Shown here: positions 26,174 to 35,181 of the stretch, in pieces
Layout: each line of letters begins with the position of its first letter
Position numbering within the stretch: the first letter of the stretch is position 1
NCBI GenBank assembly: GCA_023460055.1
Contig: JAEWRJ010000015.1
Coordinates: forward strand, 1 to 64,000
Length of the DNA: 64,000 nt
Direction: 5' to 3'
Origin: Bacillota bacterium
GTDB lineage: Bacteria > Bacillota > Clostridia > Christensenellales > Aristaeellaceae
Position numbers and translations under genes: made by a program
Notes under the pieces: generated by a model
Told to the model about the DNA's origin: nothing
Databases searched by the model: none
What the model saw: only the letters and a program-made list of their open reading frames with translations

Positions 26174-26204
26174 TATATAACGATAAAAAACTGAATCTGT
26201 CTCA
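26174..26204 (-). promoter_or_regulatory. ECF-type promoter pointing into the LPD1 3' end
   Basis: Read on the minus strand: TGAGACA, 15 bases, CGTTATATA. Identical in both boxes and spacing to the promoters at 35080 and 46458. There is no convincing minus-strand gene downstream, so the transcript may be non-coding or antisense to the LPD1 gene. Confidence 0.55.
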
Positions 26205-26240
26205 TTTTTTATGTAAAATTTCCGAACGTCATGTTTCTGT

Positions 26241-26270
26241 TGCATGAAAACACACGTTATCTTCGTTATA
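26241..26270 (+). promoter_or_regulatory. ECF-type promoter of the first exported-partner gene
   Basis: TGCATGA, 16 bases, CGTTATA, 48 bases before the start codon at 26318. It belongs to the TGCA/N16 group with 32194, 35182 and 37948. Confidence 0.6.
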
Positions 26271-26317
26271 CTAAGTGAACAGTGGAATCACTGTAGCTTC
26301 CTCATGGAGATGCCAAG

Positions 26318-27349
26318 ATGAAAAAGTTCGTTCTATGTTGTATTTTGCTCACGTCGCTGCTCTTGATACTGGGGCTGTATCTGGCAGGCCATGTATGGAA
26401 ACGTGAAAATCACGCTGCCCGTTCTGACTCCCCTGAACAGATCATTGACAACAGAACCCCGGAAATGCTTTTGCCTAAAGCATATTTTAGAGATGCTTCA
26501 GGAACGGTCCTGTTTATTAACAGCATAAATATCGAAGAGGGGGCGCTTATATCCGCTGCACCAAGTTCAGATGGCGAACCGCTTGGAAGACTGCCAAACG
26601 GAGAACAATGTTCTTTGATTTCCTTGATCGATGATTGGGCATATGTTAGAGCATCTATTAATGGTAAAAAGCAAGATGTCTATGCCATGACATCCGATTT
26701 AACGCCTTTAGATGGATCATATGGACTATATCCCGCCGGAGGCGGGGCCTATCTCGAGAATAATGCTTATCACTTCGGTAATATGCTTCCCCCTGCTCTA
26801 TCCCAAACATTTACCGGAACCGAGCTGGAGGACTATCACCCTATGTTAGGGATGATCATTGCTGATGGAAGTAAAAATGCCTTTGTTATTCTCAGCAAAG
26901 ACGGGCATAATGTGCTTTGTGTTTTAGAGCGGATTGAAGAAAGATGGGTCATCAAAGAAATAGGGCGTCAACTGCTATATCAGGGCGACCTGCTGCCGGA
27001 GTATTTTTACTATTCAAAGTATAATGATCAAGTCGTCTATTACTATCCTATAGATGGTAATAATCTTCAGGAGAGCTTTGGGTTACAATGTGATGCTGAC
27101 GGACAATACTACTTGTCTCATTACTACTATGGCCCGGGAGATATTACCTTGAGTACCAACAAGGAAAACAACTATGCGGCAGATGTTCAAGGCGATTTAC
27201 TGATCATTTCAGATAATACAGGGAAGATGCTCAGCACTTATGGTATCAAGACGACAGTATCAATCGATAAAAATGATTTCAAAGTCTCAAATCTCGACCT
27301 GCAATGTACTCTGAACCTCTTTTTCCAATACAGGGAAAGGCCTTTCTAG
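26318..27349 (+). CDS. Module 1 exported partner: membrane-anchored SH3-like protein
   Basis: 343 residues. One N-terminal hydrophobic segment (about 5-25) with no lipobox at the usual place, so a signal anchor or signal peptide. A bacterial SH3-like stretch follows (ISAAPSSDGEPLGRLPNG...DDWAYVRA, about 80-115), then a beta-rich region with repeated Tyr and Asp. It is convergent with the CHAP hydrolase gene at 27435 and shares its terminator. The promoter at 26241 suggests ECF control. Function unknown; a cell-surface binding or protective role next to a wall hydrolase is an inference. Confidence 0.7.
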   Translation: MKKFVLCCILLTSLLLILGLYLAGHVWKRENHAARSDSPEQIIDNRTPEMLLPKAYFRDASGTVLFINSINIEEGALISAAPSSDGEPLGRLPNGEQCSLISLIDDWAYVRASINGKKQDVYAMTSDLTPLDGSYGLYPAGGGAYLENNAYHFGNMLPPALSQTFTGTELEDYHPMLGMIIADGSKNAFVILSKDGHNVLCVLERIEERWVIKEIGRQLLYQGDLLPEYFYYSKYNDQVVYYYPIDGNNLQESFGLQCDADGQYYLSHYYYGPGDITLSTNKENNYAADVQGDLLIISDNTGKMLSTYGIKTTVSIDKNDFKVSNLDLQCTLNLFFQYRERPF

Positions 27350-27364
27350 TAGACAAACAGAAAA

Positions 27365-27391
27365 GACCTCCCTGCGTAATGCAGAGAGGTC
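27365..27391. terminator. Shared terminator of module 1
   Basis: GACCTC-CTGC and GCAG-GAGGTC pair around GTAAT with one bulge pair. On the minus strand it is followed by TTTT, so it chiefly ends the hydrolase gene, but it lies between two converging genes. Confidence 0.7.
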
Positions 27392-27434
27392 CCTTCAGCA
27401 AGTGTTTTCTTAGGTATAACTACATGAATTATTC

Positions 27435-28685
27435 TTAGCCGTTGCCATAATAAGGTTTACCAAAGCCGACAATATCTGAGTTAAACCTCTTACCGGGTAC
27501 GTCCGGTCCAAGAGGGGGTTGGATAAAGACCTTATTGTTTCCAATCGCTTGGCTTCCCTTGGCTGATGCATTGCCTTCAATAGAAGTAATTGTCGTTCCG
27601 TTGCTACTTACATCGATTACAACACCTACATGTCGGCTTATTTTGGTGGTATCGTCTATTCTGAAGTACACATAGTCACCAATTTCTGCTCTGTAATTCA
27701 TCTCTGCGTTGGTGAGTTCCGCTTGGCTCATAAATTCTTTCAAATCAGAAAATCCATAGGCTTTTACCTTATCTTCCGCATGTACAAAATAGAATGAATC
27801 ACTTTGCAAGAAGAAACTGATACCATTCCTAACATTTGACTCCTGAGGTATATTTAAATCACCATCGAACGGCCATAAGCAATGGCATGTAATCCAATCA
27901 GCAAACCAGTGACACCAATCACCATTATTATCCAATTCCTTATTATAGTACTTTGGATTGCCGTTATGTTGGGCATTCACTTCTTGATTTGCGACATTTA
28001 CTAGAATATAGCGTTCCATGTCTTCATTAGCAGTAGGGGGCGATAGTGTTGTCCCTAAAATGTAGGCATCTTTGTTTTTCCAACGGCATTTGAACCAGCC
28101 ATTTCCAGCATCTTTTATGACTGCACGTCTACCTTTAGGATAGTAGCCGACAATGCTGCCCGAAGTTGACGGCGTATCTCTAAGCCGCACATCATTCTGT
28201 ATTACATTTGCATATAGCCACCCGTCATACGGGCTTTCATACTCAGATTCATCCACCATAAGTGACACATTATCAAACAACGCCACGCCTTCGGCTGATC
28301 CAGCAATCAATCTAATCTCAACATTTTGCATGCCATAACCCGTAGCAGCAAATGTGTAAGATAATTCAGTGAATGATGATGTCAGTTGGGGAATAAAGGA
28401 TGGGCTATACTTCCATGCGCCGTTTACATATAACATTATCCACACGTCAACGTCACCAATGATTCTTTTTACATTAAATTTTAATGTATGAGAACCAGGC
28501 ATTACACTCGCGTGAGTATATATATGGCTCTGTCCTTTTTCAGCAGGAACAGTCAGCTTTACGCATTTGCCATTGTCTATGCCTCCGGTGGCTTGATGTT
28601 CAACTTTGTTCCCCGAATACCAGCCGTAAATGCTCCACTCGTCCATTCCACTTTCAAATCCGGGATTCTTTATTGCATTAACCAT
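27435..28685 (-). CDS. Module 1 hydrolase: CBM-like, SH3 and CHAP domains, no signal peptide
   Basis: 416 residues from ATG 28685, which follows AGAAGGAGAAG; the upstream extension to 28787 is Arg-rich and lacks a ribosome site. The N-terminus (IKNPGFESGMDEWSIYGW) is a CBM4/9-like beta-sandwich. An SH3b domain follows (VRLRDTPSTSGSIVGYYPKGR, about 165-210), then a CHAP-type Cys/His domain with GDWCHWFADW (about 256) and SRHVGVVIDV (about 350). CHAP enzymes cut peptidoglycan amide bonds. There is no signal peptide or membrane segment, so the export route is unclear. Convergent with the exported protein at 26318. Confidence 0.8.
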   Translation of the reverse strand: MVNAIKNPGFESGMDEWSIYGWYSGNKVEHQATGGIDNGKCVKLTVPAEKGQSHIYTHASVMPGSHTLKFNVKRIIGDVDVWIMLYVNGAWKYSPSFIPQLTSSFTELSYTFAATGYGMQNVEIRLIAGSAEGVALFDNVSLMVDESEYESPYDGWLYANVIQNDVRLRDTPSTSGSIVGYYPKGRRAVIKDAGNGWFKCRWKNKDAYILGTTLSPPTANEDMERYILVNVANQEVNAQHNGNPKYYNKELDNNGDWCHWFADWITCHCLWPFDGDLNIPQESNVRNGISFFLQSDSFYFVHAEDKVKAYGFSDLKEFMSQAELTNAEMNYRAEIGDYVYFRIDDTTKISRHVGVVIDVSSNGTTITSIEGNASAKGSQAIGNNKVFIQPPLGPDVPGKRFNSDIVGFGKPYYGNG

Positions 28686-28769
28686 TTTTCTTCTCCTTCT
28701 TCTTCGCTTTAAGTTTCTGGCCAGAACTCTTAAGCTGCTTTGAGTATAGTATTCTCTCCACTCCAATAG

Positions 28770-28779
28770 CAGTGACAAA
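28770..28779 (-). promoter_or_regulatory. Hydrolase leader element, divergent copy
   Basis: TTGTCACTGC on the minus strand, 85 bases before the start codon of the module 1 hydrolase; weaker match to the CTTCACTCC element found before the other hydrolase genes. Confidence 0.3.
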
Positions 28780-29056
28780 ACAGACAAGAAAGGTGCAGGA
28801 AATAATCAGTCTTCAATAACGACTATGATCCGGTGCCTATCTATGTAAGCTTAGGTGAATGGAAAGAAGAAAAAGTGCTTTGTCCCAGAGCTGTAGAACA
28901 GAGCCTATATTGGCTTTGCTGTATACAACGTTTCCAAAATATGCACTTCACCGTCAATTGGTAAGTATCGTATAAAAGCTGTCGTTTCAGGTGGCGGGGA
29001 GACAGCGACAGCTTACTCTGCATCCATAAAGAAGTAGTGCTTTCCGGAAATTTGCT

Positions 29057-29128
29057 GTCGAGTAGACAGGCGGCCTTACGGCCCCTGCCCCTCACAGAAC
29101 CGTACTTGCCCTATTAAGGAATACGGTT
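29057..29128 (-). repeat. Remnant of a group II intron 3' end
   Basis: Minus strand reads ACCGTA...GTACGGTTCTGTGAGGGG, then a GC-rich hairpin GGGGCCGTAAGGCC and CTACTCGAC. This order (domain V-like ACCGTA/TACGGT stem, GTGAGGGG, short hairpin, CTACTCGA) resembles the 3' ends of bacterial group II introns. No reverse transcriptase survives nearby. The surrounding gap, 28,686-29,389, otherwise holds nothing I recognise. Confidence 0.45.
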
Positions 29129-29290
29129 TTTCAAACAGTCTTTGGGATCCAAATGTCAACATAAATACGGGGTGGCGTCACATATTCTTTTCAAATCTGT
29201 CTGAACAGTTCAATGTATGAGTTTCGCCCAGTGTTTGTGCAGATTACGGGCTGATCCATCTGTCAAATGTTTCCTATTTCGTGCTGGTTT

Positions 29291-29300
29291 CTTCACTACT
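29291..29300 (+). promoter_or_regulatory. Hydrolase leader element
   Basis: CTTCACTACT, 90 bases before the start codon at 29390. Confidence 0.4.
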
Positions 29301-29389
29301 TACTGAGATGCGTGTCTATTAGTATTGCGGTAGAGAAGAACAGAAAATAAAGTCTGCACATTCTCATAATTTATAGGAGGAAACATAAA

Positions 29390-31330
29390 ATGGCAGAACT
29401 ACTAAAAAATGGCAATTTTGAAGGATCTAGCCCAATCTGGCAACTTAATGGGTCGGCAGCAATTGTAAGTGATGGACATGCTATGAATAATAGTCAGAAG
29501 TGTCTTCGCTTTATAAATCCAGCGCAAGGAGGAGAGCATTATGCGTCGCAGCCAATAAAGATACAGCCTGGAACGTATGGTCATGTAATTCTATGGGCAA
29601 AAAGAACAGGGAATATGGACCTCTGGGCATCAATTAAGATTGTAAAATCAGGCATGACAGAGTATCTTAAGAGCCCGATTATGTCTGATTATGTCAATGA
29701 TACATACAGAACTATGCTCTGGAATTTCGATATCCCAGCCTCAGCAAGCCCTGATGCTGAGGTCAGAATATATGCTAAAGGAATGTCTGGGGCTGCAGGA
29801 ACAACATGGGTAGACTATGTGTCGTGTAACGGATCGGAGTATGTACCACTCCCCGATCCCGGCCCGCATCCCTCAGGTATTGACCACCTCGAAAATCCCA
29901 GTTTTGAGTCTGGCACGTCTCCTTGGACCTTTAGACAGCCGTCTCAGGTTATAACGGATAGCGTCAATGCGAAGAAAGGCAGCAAAGTCCTGAAGTTTCC
30001 TTATAAAGAAATCGCTGGTATGCAAGGCGCGTATCAAACGGTTAGGCTTGTACCCGGCAAAACATATATTTTTTCATTCTACGCAAAAAGAAGCGGTCGA
30101 ATGGATATCTGGGCAGCATACTCATATTATGATGCCAGCGGTGCTTACCAAGTTGTGCATGGGCCTTCGCTGTTGAATGCTATACCTGATACCAACACCT
30201 ACAGGAGACAGGAGTACCGATTTACTGTGCCTGAAAGCGCTAAAGGACCATACAGCATATTCATCAATGGAGGAAACACGCCAGGTGATTCTGGTGTCGT
30301 TGGTTATGTTGATGATGCGATTCTTGTGAATACTGATGGCTCTGCACCTCCGTATAAGGAAAAGAATGGCTGGGTAGTTAACGTCAACAGTGATGGACTA
30401 AAAATCAGACATACAGCTAATGGAAGTGAAAAATTCAAGCTTTCCTATGGGGAAAAGGTTCGTATTGTAAATGAGACTCAAGTTGGCGCTGTTACCTGGT
30501 ACAACATTATTGATAGGAGAGATCGGGACGGCTGGGCAGATGGTAGCTATATTTCATTCACCGATCCGTTTCTTGCGCCTGGATTAACATATGTACGTGT
30601 AATACGTGATAATGCTGAGGTCCTGACTTCTTCTGGCGCTATCATTGATGGCAATCATATTCTCCCCTTACACCGTATCCTGATCGCAGAGCCGTACAAT
30701 AGTGATCTCTACAAAATCAGGTATAGAGGATTAGTTCAATACATAAGGCGGTCGGATTGTGAGGTAATGCAAACTTACCTTTCAAACTGGCATGTGCCGA
30801 GAATAGCGGTGATTGCAGGTCCGGAAGAAGGAAGATCAAATAGCGTGTACTTTGATGGATATGCGGGTGTTACTTATCAATGGTGTCATCGTTTCGTGGA
30901 TTGGCTTTACCTGAGCGCATATGTAAATAGGGACCTTATTCCAAACACTGCCGGAACAGCAGAAGGGATCAGATTCTTTATTGAGGAGTATGGTAGTTCA
31001 GGCGGTATAGGGAAAACATTCTGGTTTGTGAGTCAGTCTCTCAAAAACAACTTTTTAAACGAGTACACAACTATCAATGTCCCTCATGGATTAACTGATG
31101 AAGAGAGAAACTTTATTCCACAGGAGGGCGATTATATATACTTCAAGTTTAACAATGGTGTGAATGAGGTGGTAAGCCACGTGGGATATGTGACGGGTGT
31201 TACCTCGACTCATGTTAATACGATTCAGGGAAATGTCAACAACATGGTCGTTAGAAGGGGATATAGCCTGGGAGACGTTACTATTTTGGGATATGGACGT
31301 CCTAAGGTAGGATATCAAGATCTGGGTTGA
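29390..31330 (+). CDS. Module 2 hydrolase: two CBM-like domains, SH3 and CHAP, no signal peptide
   Basis: 646 residues; the ATG follows AGGAGGAAAC. Two tandem CBM-like beta-sandwiches begin LLKNGNFEGSSPIWQLNGS (about 4) and LENPSFESGTSPWTFRQPS (about 165). An SH3b domain (DGLKIRHTANGSEKFKLSYG, about 335) and a further beta region follow. The C-terminal CHAP-like domain has YQWCHRFVDWLY (about 500) and VVSHVGYVTGV (about 595). It has the same architecture as the module 1 enzyme with one extra CBM. No export signal. Convergent with the SH3 protein at 31391; the two are separated by a 17-bp perfect hairpin. Confidence 0.8.
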   Translation: MAELLKNGNFEGSSPIWQLNGSAAIVSDGHAMNNSQKCLRFINPAQGGEHYASQPIKIQPGTYGHVILWAKRTGNMDLWASIKIVKSGMTEYLKSPIMSDYVNDTYRTMLWNFDIPASASPDAEVRIYAKGMSGAAGTTWVDYVSCNGSEYVPLPDPGPHPSGIDHLENPSFESGTSPWTFRQPSQVITDSVNAKKGSKVLKFPYKEIAGMQGAYQTVRLVPGKTYIFSFYAKRSGRMDIWAAYSYYDASGAYQVVHGPSLLNAIPDTNTYRRQEYRFTVPESAKGPYSIFINGGNTPGDSGVVGYVDDAILVNTDGSAPPYKEKNGWVVNVNSDGLKIRHTANGSEKFKLSYGEKVRIVNETQVGAVTWYNIIDRRDRDGWADGSYISFTDPFLAPGLTYVRVIRDNAEVLTSSGAIIDGNHILPLHRILIAEPYNSDLYKIRYRGLVQYIRRSDCEVMQTYLSNWHVPRIAVIAGPEEGRSNSVYFDGYAGVTYQWCHRFVDWLYLSAYVNRDLIPNTAGTAEGIRFFIEEYGSSGGIGKTFWFVSQSLKNNFLNEYTTINVPHGLTDEERNFIPQEGDYIYFKFNNGVNEVVSHVGYVTGVTSTHVNTIQGNVNNMVVRRGYSLGDVTILGYGRPKVGYQDLG

Positions 31331-31347
31331 TTATAACAGGTAGATAA

Positions 31348-31388
31348 ACAGGCCCTGATGGTAATAGCTTGTTACCATCAGGGCCTGT
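31348..31388. terminator. Bidirectional hairpin of module 2
   Basis: Perfect 17-bp stem, ACAGGCCCTGATGGTAA with its complement, loop TAGCTTG, between two converging genes. There is no long T-run on either side. Confidence 0.7.
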
Positions 31389-31390
31389 AA

Positions 31391-32152
31391 TCATTCAATA
31401 TACATCTGCATGATGAAGCAAACGAAACCGTTTGGGTACCTGATTTCATACCATCCATCCAGAACAGCAATACACTCTACATACGGATTTTTCATGGTCT
31501 TAGGCGAATCACTTCCTTCAGTAGGAGAGGAAAGAGATGGATATGAATGAAGGAAGTACGTCCATAAACTTTGATCGAATTTTATTTTACCGATTGTGGG
31601 GAAATTGAAATAATTGCCATACATATCATTTAGCAGAGTATCCTTCTTCATAATAAAGCCATTTACATTTCCGAGTTCAATATAGAACCAATTATCAATT
31701 TCACCATAAATGCCAAGAATTGTACCATCGAGATAGGTAGCAATGACCTCAGCCTTTTCATCAGCTACATCATATACTTTGATCTCACCGGATTTATCGA
31801 AGGCTGAAACAGTCGCAATGGGGGTCTCTTGTTTAACATCTAAGTACTTCACTTGATCCATATTTACATCGTCCCGACGCATATAACCGCTAATATCGCT
31901 TAGTTTTGTGTCAAAGTATTCGGAGCTTCGGAAAATAATGTAAACCCAATCATCTAACTCATCATAGATACCGAAAGTAAACCCGTTAAACAAGTTGAGC
32001 GTGATGTCAGATTTAACGTTTGGGGCCTTATAAAGAGGGGCTGTCGACGAGTTCTCGACCTCGACCGATCCCAAAGACATTCCAGCCGATAGAACATCCG
32101 GCGCAATAGATAGAATCAAACATACTGATAAGAGGAAAGATAATGTCTTCAT
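31391..32152 (-). CDS. Module 2 exported partner: secreted triple SH3-like protein
   Basis: 253 residues from ATG 32152 (AAGGAGAAGCGAC before it). The signal peptide MKTLSFLLSVCLILSIAPDV ends near SAG. At least two, probably three, bacterial SH3-like repeats follow: TLNLFNGFTFGIYDELDDWVYI, ATYLDGTILGIYGEIDNWFYIE and VECIAVLDGWYEIRYPNG. Such domains bind peptidoglycan or other surface polymers. The promoter at 32194 has the ECF pattern. Its partner is the module 2 hydrolase, with which it converges. Confidence 0.75.
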   Translation of the reverse strand: MKTLSFLLSVCLILSIAPDVLSAGMSLGSVEVENSSTAPLYKAPNVKSDITLNLFNGFTFGIYDELDDWVYIIFRSSEYFDTKLSDISGYMRRDDVNMDQVKYLDVKQETPIATVSAFDKSGEIKVYDVADEKAEVIATYLDGTILGIYGEIDNWFYIELGNVNGFIMKKDTLLNDMYGNYFNFPTIGKIKFDQSLWTYFLHSYPSLSSPTEGSDSPKTMKNPYVECIAVLDGWYEIRYPNGFVCFIMQMYIE

Positions 32153-32193
32153 GTCGCTTCTCCTTAAATAATCAATGGTCATCGTTCTGCATA

Positions 32194-32225
32194 TATATAA
32201 CGGGGCAACATGCTGATTTGTTGCA
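32194..32225 (-). promoter_or_regulatory. ECF-type promoter of the module 2 exported partner
   Basis: Minus strand TGCAACA, 16 bases, CGTTATATA, 42 bases before the start codon at 32152. Confidence 0.65.
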
Positions 32226-32343
32226 TTATTTGTTTATTTTGGTGAAAGAGCCATAACACCTAATGAAAATATAATCCTTTATCTACCATTTGGGGACAGA
32301 AATCTGTATAACGATGGCTTATTATACCGTGCTCCGACTATTT

Positions 32344-32353
32344 CTTCACTCCC
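32344..32353 (+). promoter_or_regulatory. Hydrolase leader element
   Basis: CTTCACTCCC, 83 bases before the start of the truncated hydrolase copy at 32436. This suggests the original promoter of the locus now reads first through the pseudogene. Confidence 0.4.
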
Positions 32354-32435
32354 TCTCTGATTACGAATCGCTTAGCTTGTAGAAGCAGAGACGCTCGGCT
32401 GGCAATGGAGATTAGACTGGAATAGGAGTAACGAG

Positions 32436-32545
32436 ATGACAGATCCAATTATCTCAGGGGTAGGCCCAAATAGTCAAGCGACTCTGCAGAATATACATTT
32501 AGGATAGAAGTACTTTCAAAAAGACTTGAACAGCACCTTCGCATT
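32436..32545 (+). pseudogene. Truncated duplicate of the module 3 hydrolase start
   Basis: An ATG with AGGAG in front begins MTDPIISGVGPNSQATLQNIHLG, nearly the same as the start of the gene at 32662. The next codon is TAG where the intact gene has CAA (Gln). Similarity continues for about 35 bases and is then lost. So about 110 bases of the gene's 5' end exist twice, 226 bases apart, and the upstream copy is dead. Confidence 0.8.
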
Positions 32546-32661
32546 GTTGCGCCTTTTTGAGCAGCTATTACACTTCTATCACGTTCTGAGCTCATTTATT
32601 CTTTAGTTAGCTTAAATGTGTGGCCAGCATTATAAGCAAACAATAATAAAGGTGAAATGAA

Positions 32662-33576
32662 ATGGCAAATCCAAACATCTCAGGGTCAGGACCTAATAGT
32701 CAAGCGACTCTGCAGAACATACATCTGGGTCAAAAGTACTTTCAGAAAGATACTGCGACAGCGCATTCGCAAGTACAACTGATGCAAGATCGGCTTACTA
32801 ACCTTGGCTATAATACCAAGGGAGCTGATGGCAAATTTGGCGATAACACTCTGGCAGCGGTTAAGGCATTTCAAAGCGCAAATGGTTTAACTGCTGATGG
32901 CAAGTTTGGCAGATTGAGCCTTGAAAAGCTGGAGTATTGGCTTGGTGGTCATCTTGACCCTGGGCAAGGAGGGTGTGTAGGCGGAGGTACTCCGCCTACA
33001 ACAGGCAATGATACTTTTGACAGCTCTGTGCCTGAGGATAAGTATAAGGTGCTCACGTCAAGTTGCGAAAGAGTCAATAACTACTCCACGGCACTCTCTC
33101 GTATAAACAATTATATTGGTTCAAGCGGCGTTATTGTGACGCAGTATTTTCAAGAACTTGATCGAATTGCACGAGATACGAGCACTACTTACAATACACA
33201 TGATTGTGCAGGATTTCTTTATGCTGCCAGAGGTAAAGTTGGTTATAAAGGCTCCACCTCGAATCTTTGCCTTGATAGTATTTACATGGGTTATATTGCT
33301 GACCTTGGTGGATATAACAACCTGATTCCTGGTATGGAGATACATCAGGGGTGCCGTCATAGAACTCAGTCTTCTAAGTATTACTCCAGTCATGTCGGCG
33401 TGTACTTTGGCAAATATGACTTTGGTGACGGTAAAGGTCTCCAGCATGCTGTGTATCAATCTGGCCCCAGCTACAGTGTGTTGAAACGAAAATACAATAA
33501 ACCGGGCGGCCCTGAACTGACCAGCATGAACTCAAACTGGAACTATTGGTCATGGAATAGATACGTCACTCGTTAA
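32662..33576 (+). CDS. Module 3 hydrolase: PG-binding and NlpC/CHAP-like domains, no signal peptide
   Basis: 304 residues. Residues 1-30 (ISGSGPNSQATLQNIHLGQ) form a short leader segment shared with the module 5 enzyme. A PG_binding_1 domain follows (VQLMQDRLTNLGYNTKGADG...FGDNTLAAVKAFQ...ADGKFG, about 35-95). The catalytic domain has Cys in NTHDCAGFLY (about 178) and His in SSHVGVYFG (about 245), a papain-like Cys/His hydrolase. No signal peptide. It converges with the gene at 33631 and ends in a good terminator. Confidence 0.8.
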   Translation: MANPNISGSGPNSQATLQNIHLGQKYFQKDTATAHSQVQLMQDRLTNLGYNTKGADGKFGDNTLAAVKAFQSANGLTADGKFGRLSLEKLEYWLGGHLDPGQGGCVGGGTPPTTGNDTFDSSVPEDKYKVLTSSCERVNNYSTALSRINNYIGSSGVIVTQYFQELDRIARDTSTTYNTHDCAGFLYAARGKVGYKGSTSNLCLDSIYMGYIADLGGYNNLIPGMEIHQGCRHRTQSSKYYSSHVGVYFGKYDFGDGKGLQHAVYQSGPSYSVLKRKYNKPGGPELTSMNSNWNYWSWNRYVTR

Positions 33577-33588
33577 GATACCCCCTAG

Positions 33589-33615
33589 ACCACCTGCGCT
33601 TTTGCAGGTGGTTTT
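33589..33615. terminator. Shared terminator of module 3
   Basis: Stem ACCACCTGC / GCAGGTGGT around GCTTTT, followed by TTTT on the plus strand. Confidence 0.8.
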
Positions 33616-33630
33616 CCAATACATTTTGTA

Positions 33631-34821
33631 CTATTTTATCAGTGTGTATTTGTGCATCAAAATAGCCGCATTAGTCACCGTCTCATCTTGAGATGAAAGA
33701 ATAATGAACTCATCCTTATTATTGGTTGCTACATTCGGATATCGAACTGACTTAGCTAACTCTTCAACCAACTGCATATCACCATTTTTTGTAATATGGT
33801 ACAACTTAGGAGGATCGGTACGAGCGTAAGAATCAGTAAGGAAAACAATACCATTGTTGAGACTGATAATAGGCTTGACAATATGTTCTGAGGTGATTGG
33901 CAACTTTGATTCATGCTTTGTCATTAAATCCAAAGAATCAATTACTGAAATGAAAATAGACTTAGTAGTGTCATAATCATTACTGAAAACAAAAATACCA
34001 TCACTACTTTCGATTGCATTTTGGAAAGTACCAGGGAGAGGAATAAGGTATGTAGCAGTCAAATCACAACGATTATCAATCAATGCAAGCATGATTCCAT
34101 CGAAAGCCATATCTCCGAAGAATAATGTGCAACCATTTTCACTTTCAATAACATTATAAAGAGTATATTCATTTTCAGTAATGTGATGAACTTTTGACTC
34201 GCCACTAAAGGTGTTTATTACTTCAAACTTCGTGGAGCGCGGTATATCTGGTTCCTTGAAAGCCTTAATGGTAAACGAAGCAGTGTAATACGAAGTACTC
34301 ACATCTGCTTCATCTCGCGTTTTGATTGGACCTTGATGTAAGACTTTTCCATCATAATCGATAATGGTTTCTGTAAAGTAAGTTAATGAGGAATCATCAT
34401 ACACAACCAAACGCAGCCCTTCTTTTTCAATGCTTACATCATATGACCGAAGCATATTGTCAGCTGCTTCAGTGAATAAAAAGAACTCCCACAACAACTC
34501 GCCTCCTGCATTGATACATACCATATACTCATTAGCAAAGTTATCGTTAATCCGAATGATTGAAAATACAATGTTGCCATCTGGGAGGATGATCGGTTCT
34601 TCCATTCTGCCAAACCCATATGCGTTCACCGGCAGTTGCTTTTCTACCGAGAGCATGATTGATGAACCAATGTTAAGGATTGCATCAGAGTGATCAATGT
34701 TATTTGCTTCTGCCTGTACAGCGTATGTGCGGCCGAAAATACCACATAATATGATAAATGAAAGGACTAAACAAGCGATACTGCGAAGAATATTGGTTGA
34801 ATCTGAAAGCTGTGTTATCAT
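33631..34821 (-). CDS. Module 3 exported partner: signal-anchored beta-propeller-like protein
   Basis: 396 residues; the ATG follows AGGAGGAAAGTC. An N-terminal hydrophobic segment (about 12-35, LRSIACLVLSFIILCGIF) anchors or exports it. The rest is a run of beta-strand blocks with phrases such as ILPDGNIVFSIIRI, NAGGELLWEFF, IDYDGKVLHQG, SSDGIFVFSND and ITKNGDMQLVEEL, typical of WD40- or PQQ-like propellers. I do not recognise a named family. It converges with the module 3 hydrolase. Unlike the other partners it has a sigma-A promoter. Confidence 0.65.
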   Translation of the reverse strand: MITQLSDSTNILRSIACLVLSFIILCGIFGRTYAVQAEANNIDHSDAILNIGSSIMLSVEKQLPVNAYGFGRMEEPIILPDGNIVFSIIRINDNFANEYMVCINAGGELLWEFFLFTEAADNMLRSYDVSIEKEGLRLVVYDDSSLTYFTETIIDYDGKVLHQGPIKTRDEADVSTSYYTASFTIKAFKEPDIPRSTKFEVINTFSGESKVHHITENEYTLYNVIESENGCTLFFGDMAFDGIMLALIDNRCDLTATYLIPLPGTFQNAIESSDGIFVFSNDYDTTKSIFISVIDSLDLMTKHESKLPITSEHIVKPIISLNNGIVFLTDSYARTDPPKLYHITKNGDMQLVEELAKSVRYPNVATNNKDEFIILSSQDETVTNAAILMHKYTLIK

Positions 34822-34885
34822 GACTTTCCTCCTGCATTACGCTTTACAGCCATTAATTAGCTCAGCGTGAATCAAGGTTGACCCC

Positions 34886-34914
34886 ATTATAGTGTGAAGC
34901 AGGGAATGAAGCAA
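34886..34914 (-). promoter_or_regulatory. Sigma-A promoter of the module 3 partner
   Basis: Minus strand TTGCTT, 17 bases, TATAAT, 65 bases before the start codon at 34821. Confidence 0.75.
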
Positions 34915-35079
34915 CATTTCGGTGAGGTGGAATATCGCTCTAACCAAGTTAAATAACAAGAAGTATCTTTCCTTTAAAAACCTATTTTCACCCAAAGATG
35001 ATAAGCAATGGTGTAACGAAGATAAGGTGTGTTTTCAGGCGATAGAAACTTGACGCTCAGAAATTTTACGTTCAAAAAA

Positions 35080-35110
35080 TGAGACAAAACCAGCTTTATA
35101 TCGTTATATA
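35080..35110 (+). promoter_or_regulatory. ECF-type promoter, upstream of a tandem pair
   Basis: TGAGACA, 15 bases, CGTTATATA. Same boxes and spacing as the autoregulatory-looking promoter of the ECF sigma gene at 46458. It lies about 165 bases before the small ORF at 35274. Confidence 0.65.
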
Positions 35111-35181
35111 TATAGATGACATAGTCATTGACGCCGAAACAGGAAGTTAACAGATATTGCCCATACAAAAGATGGGTACAT

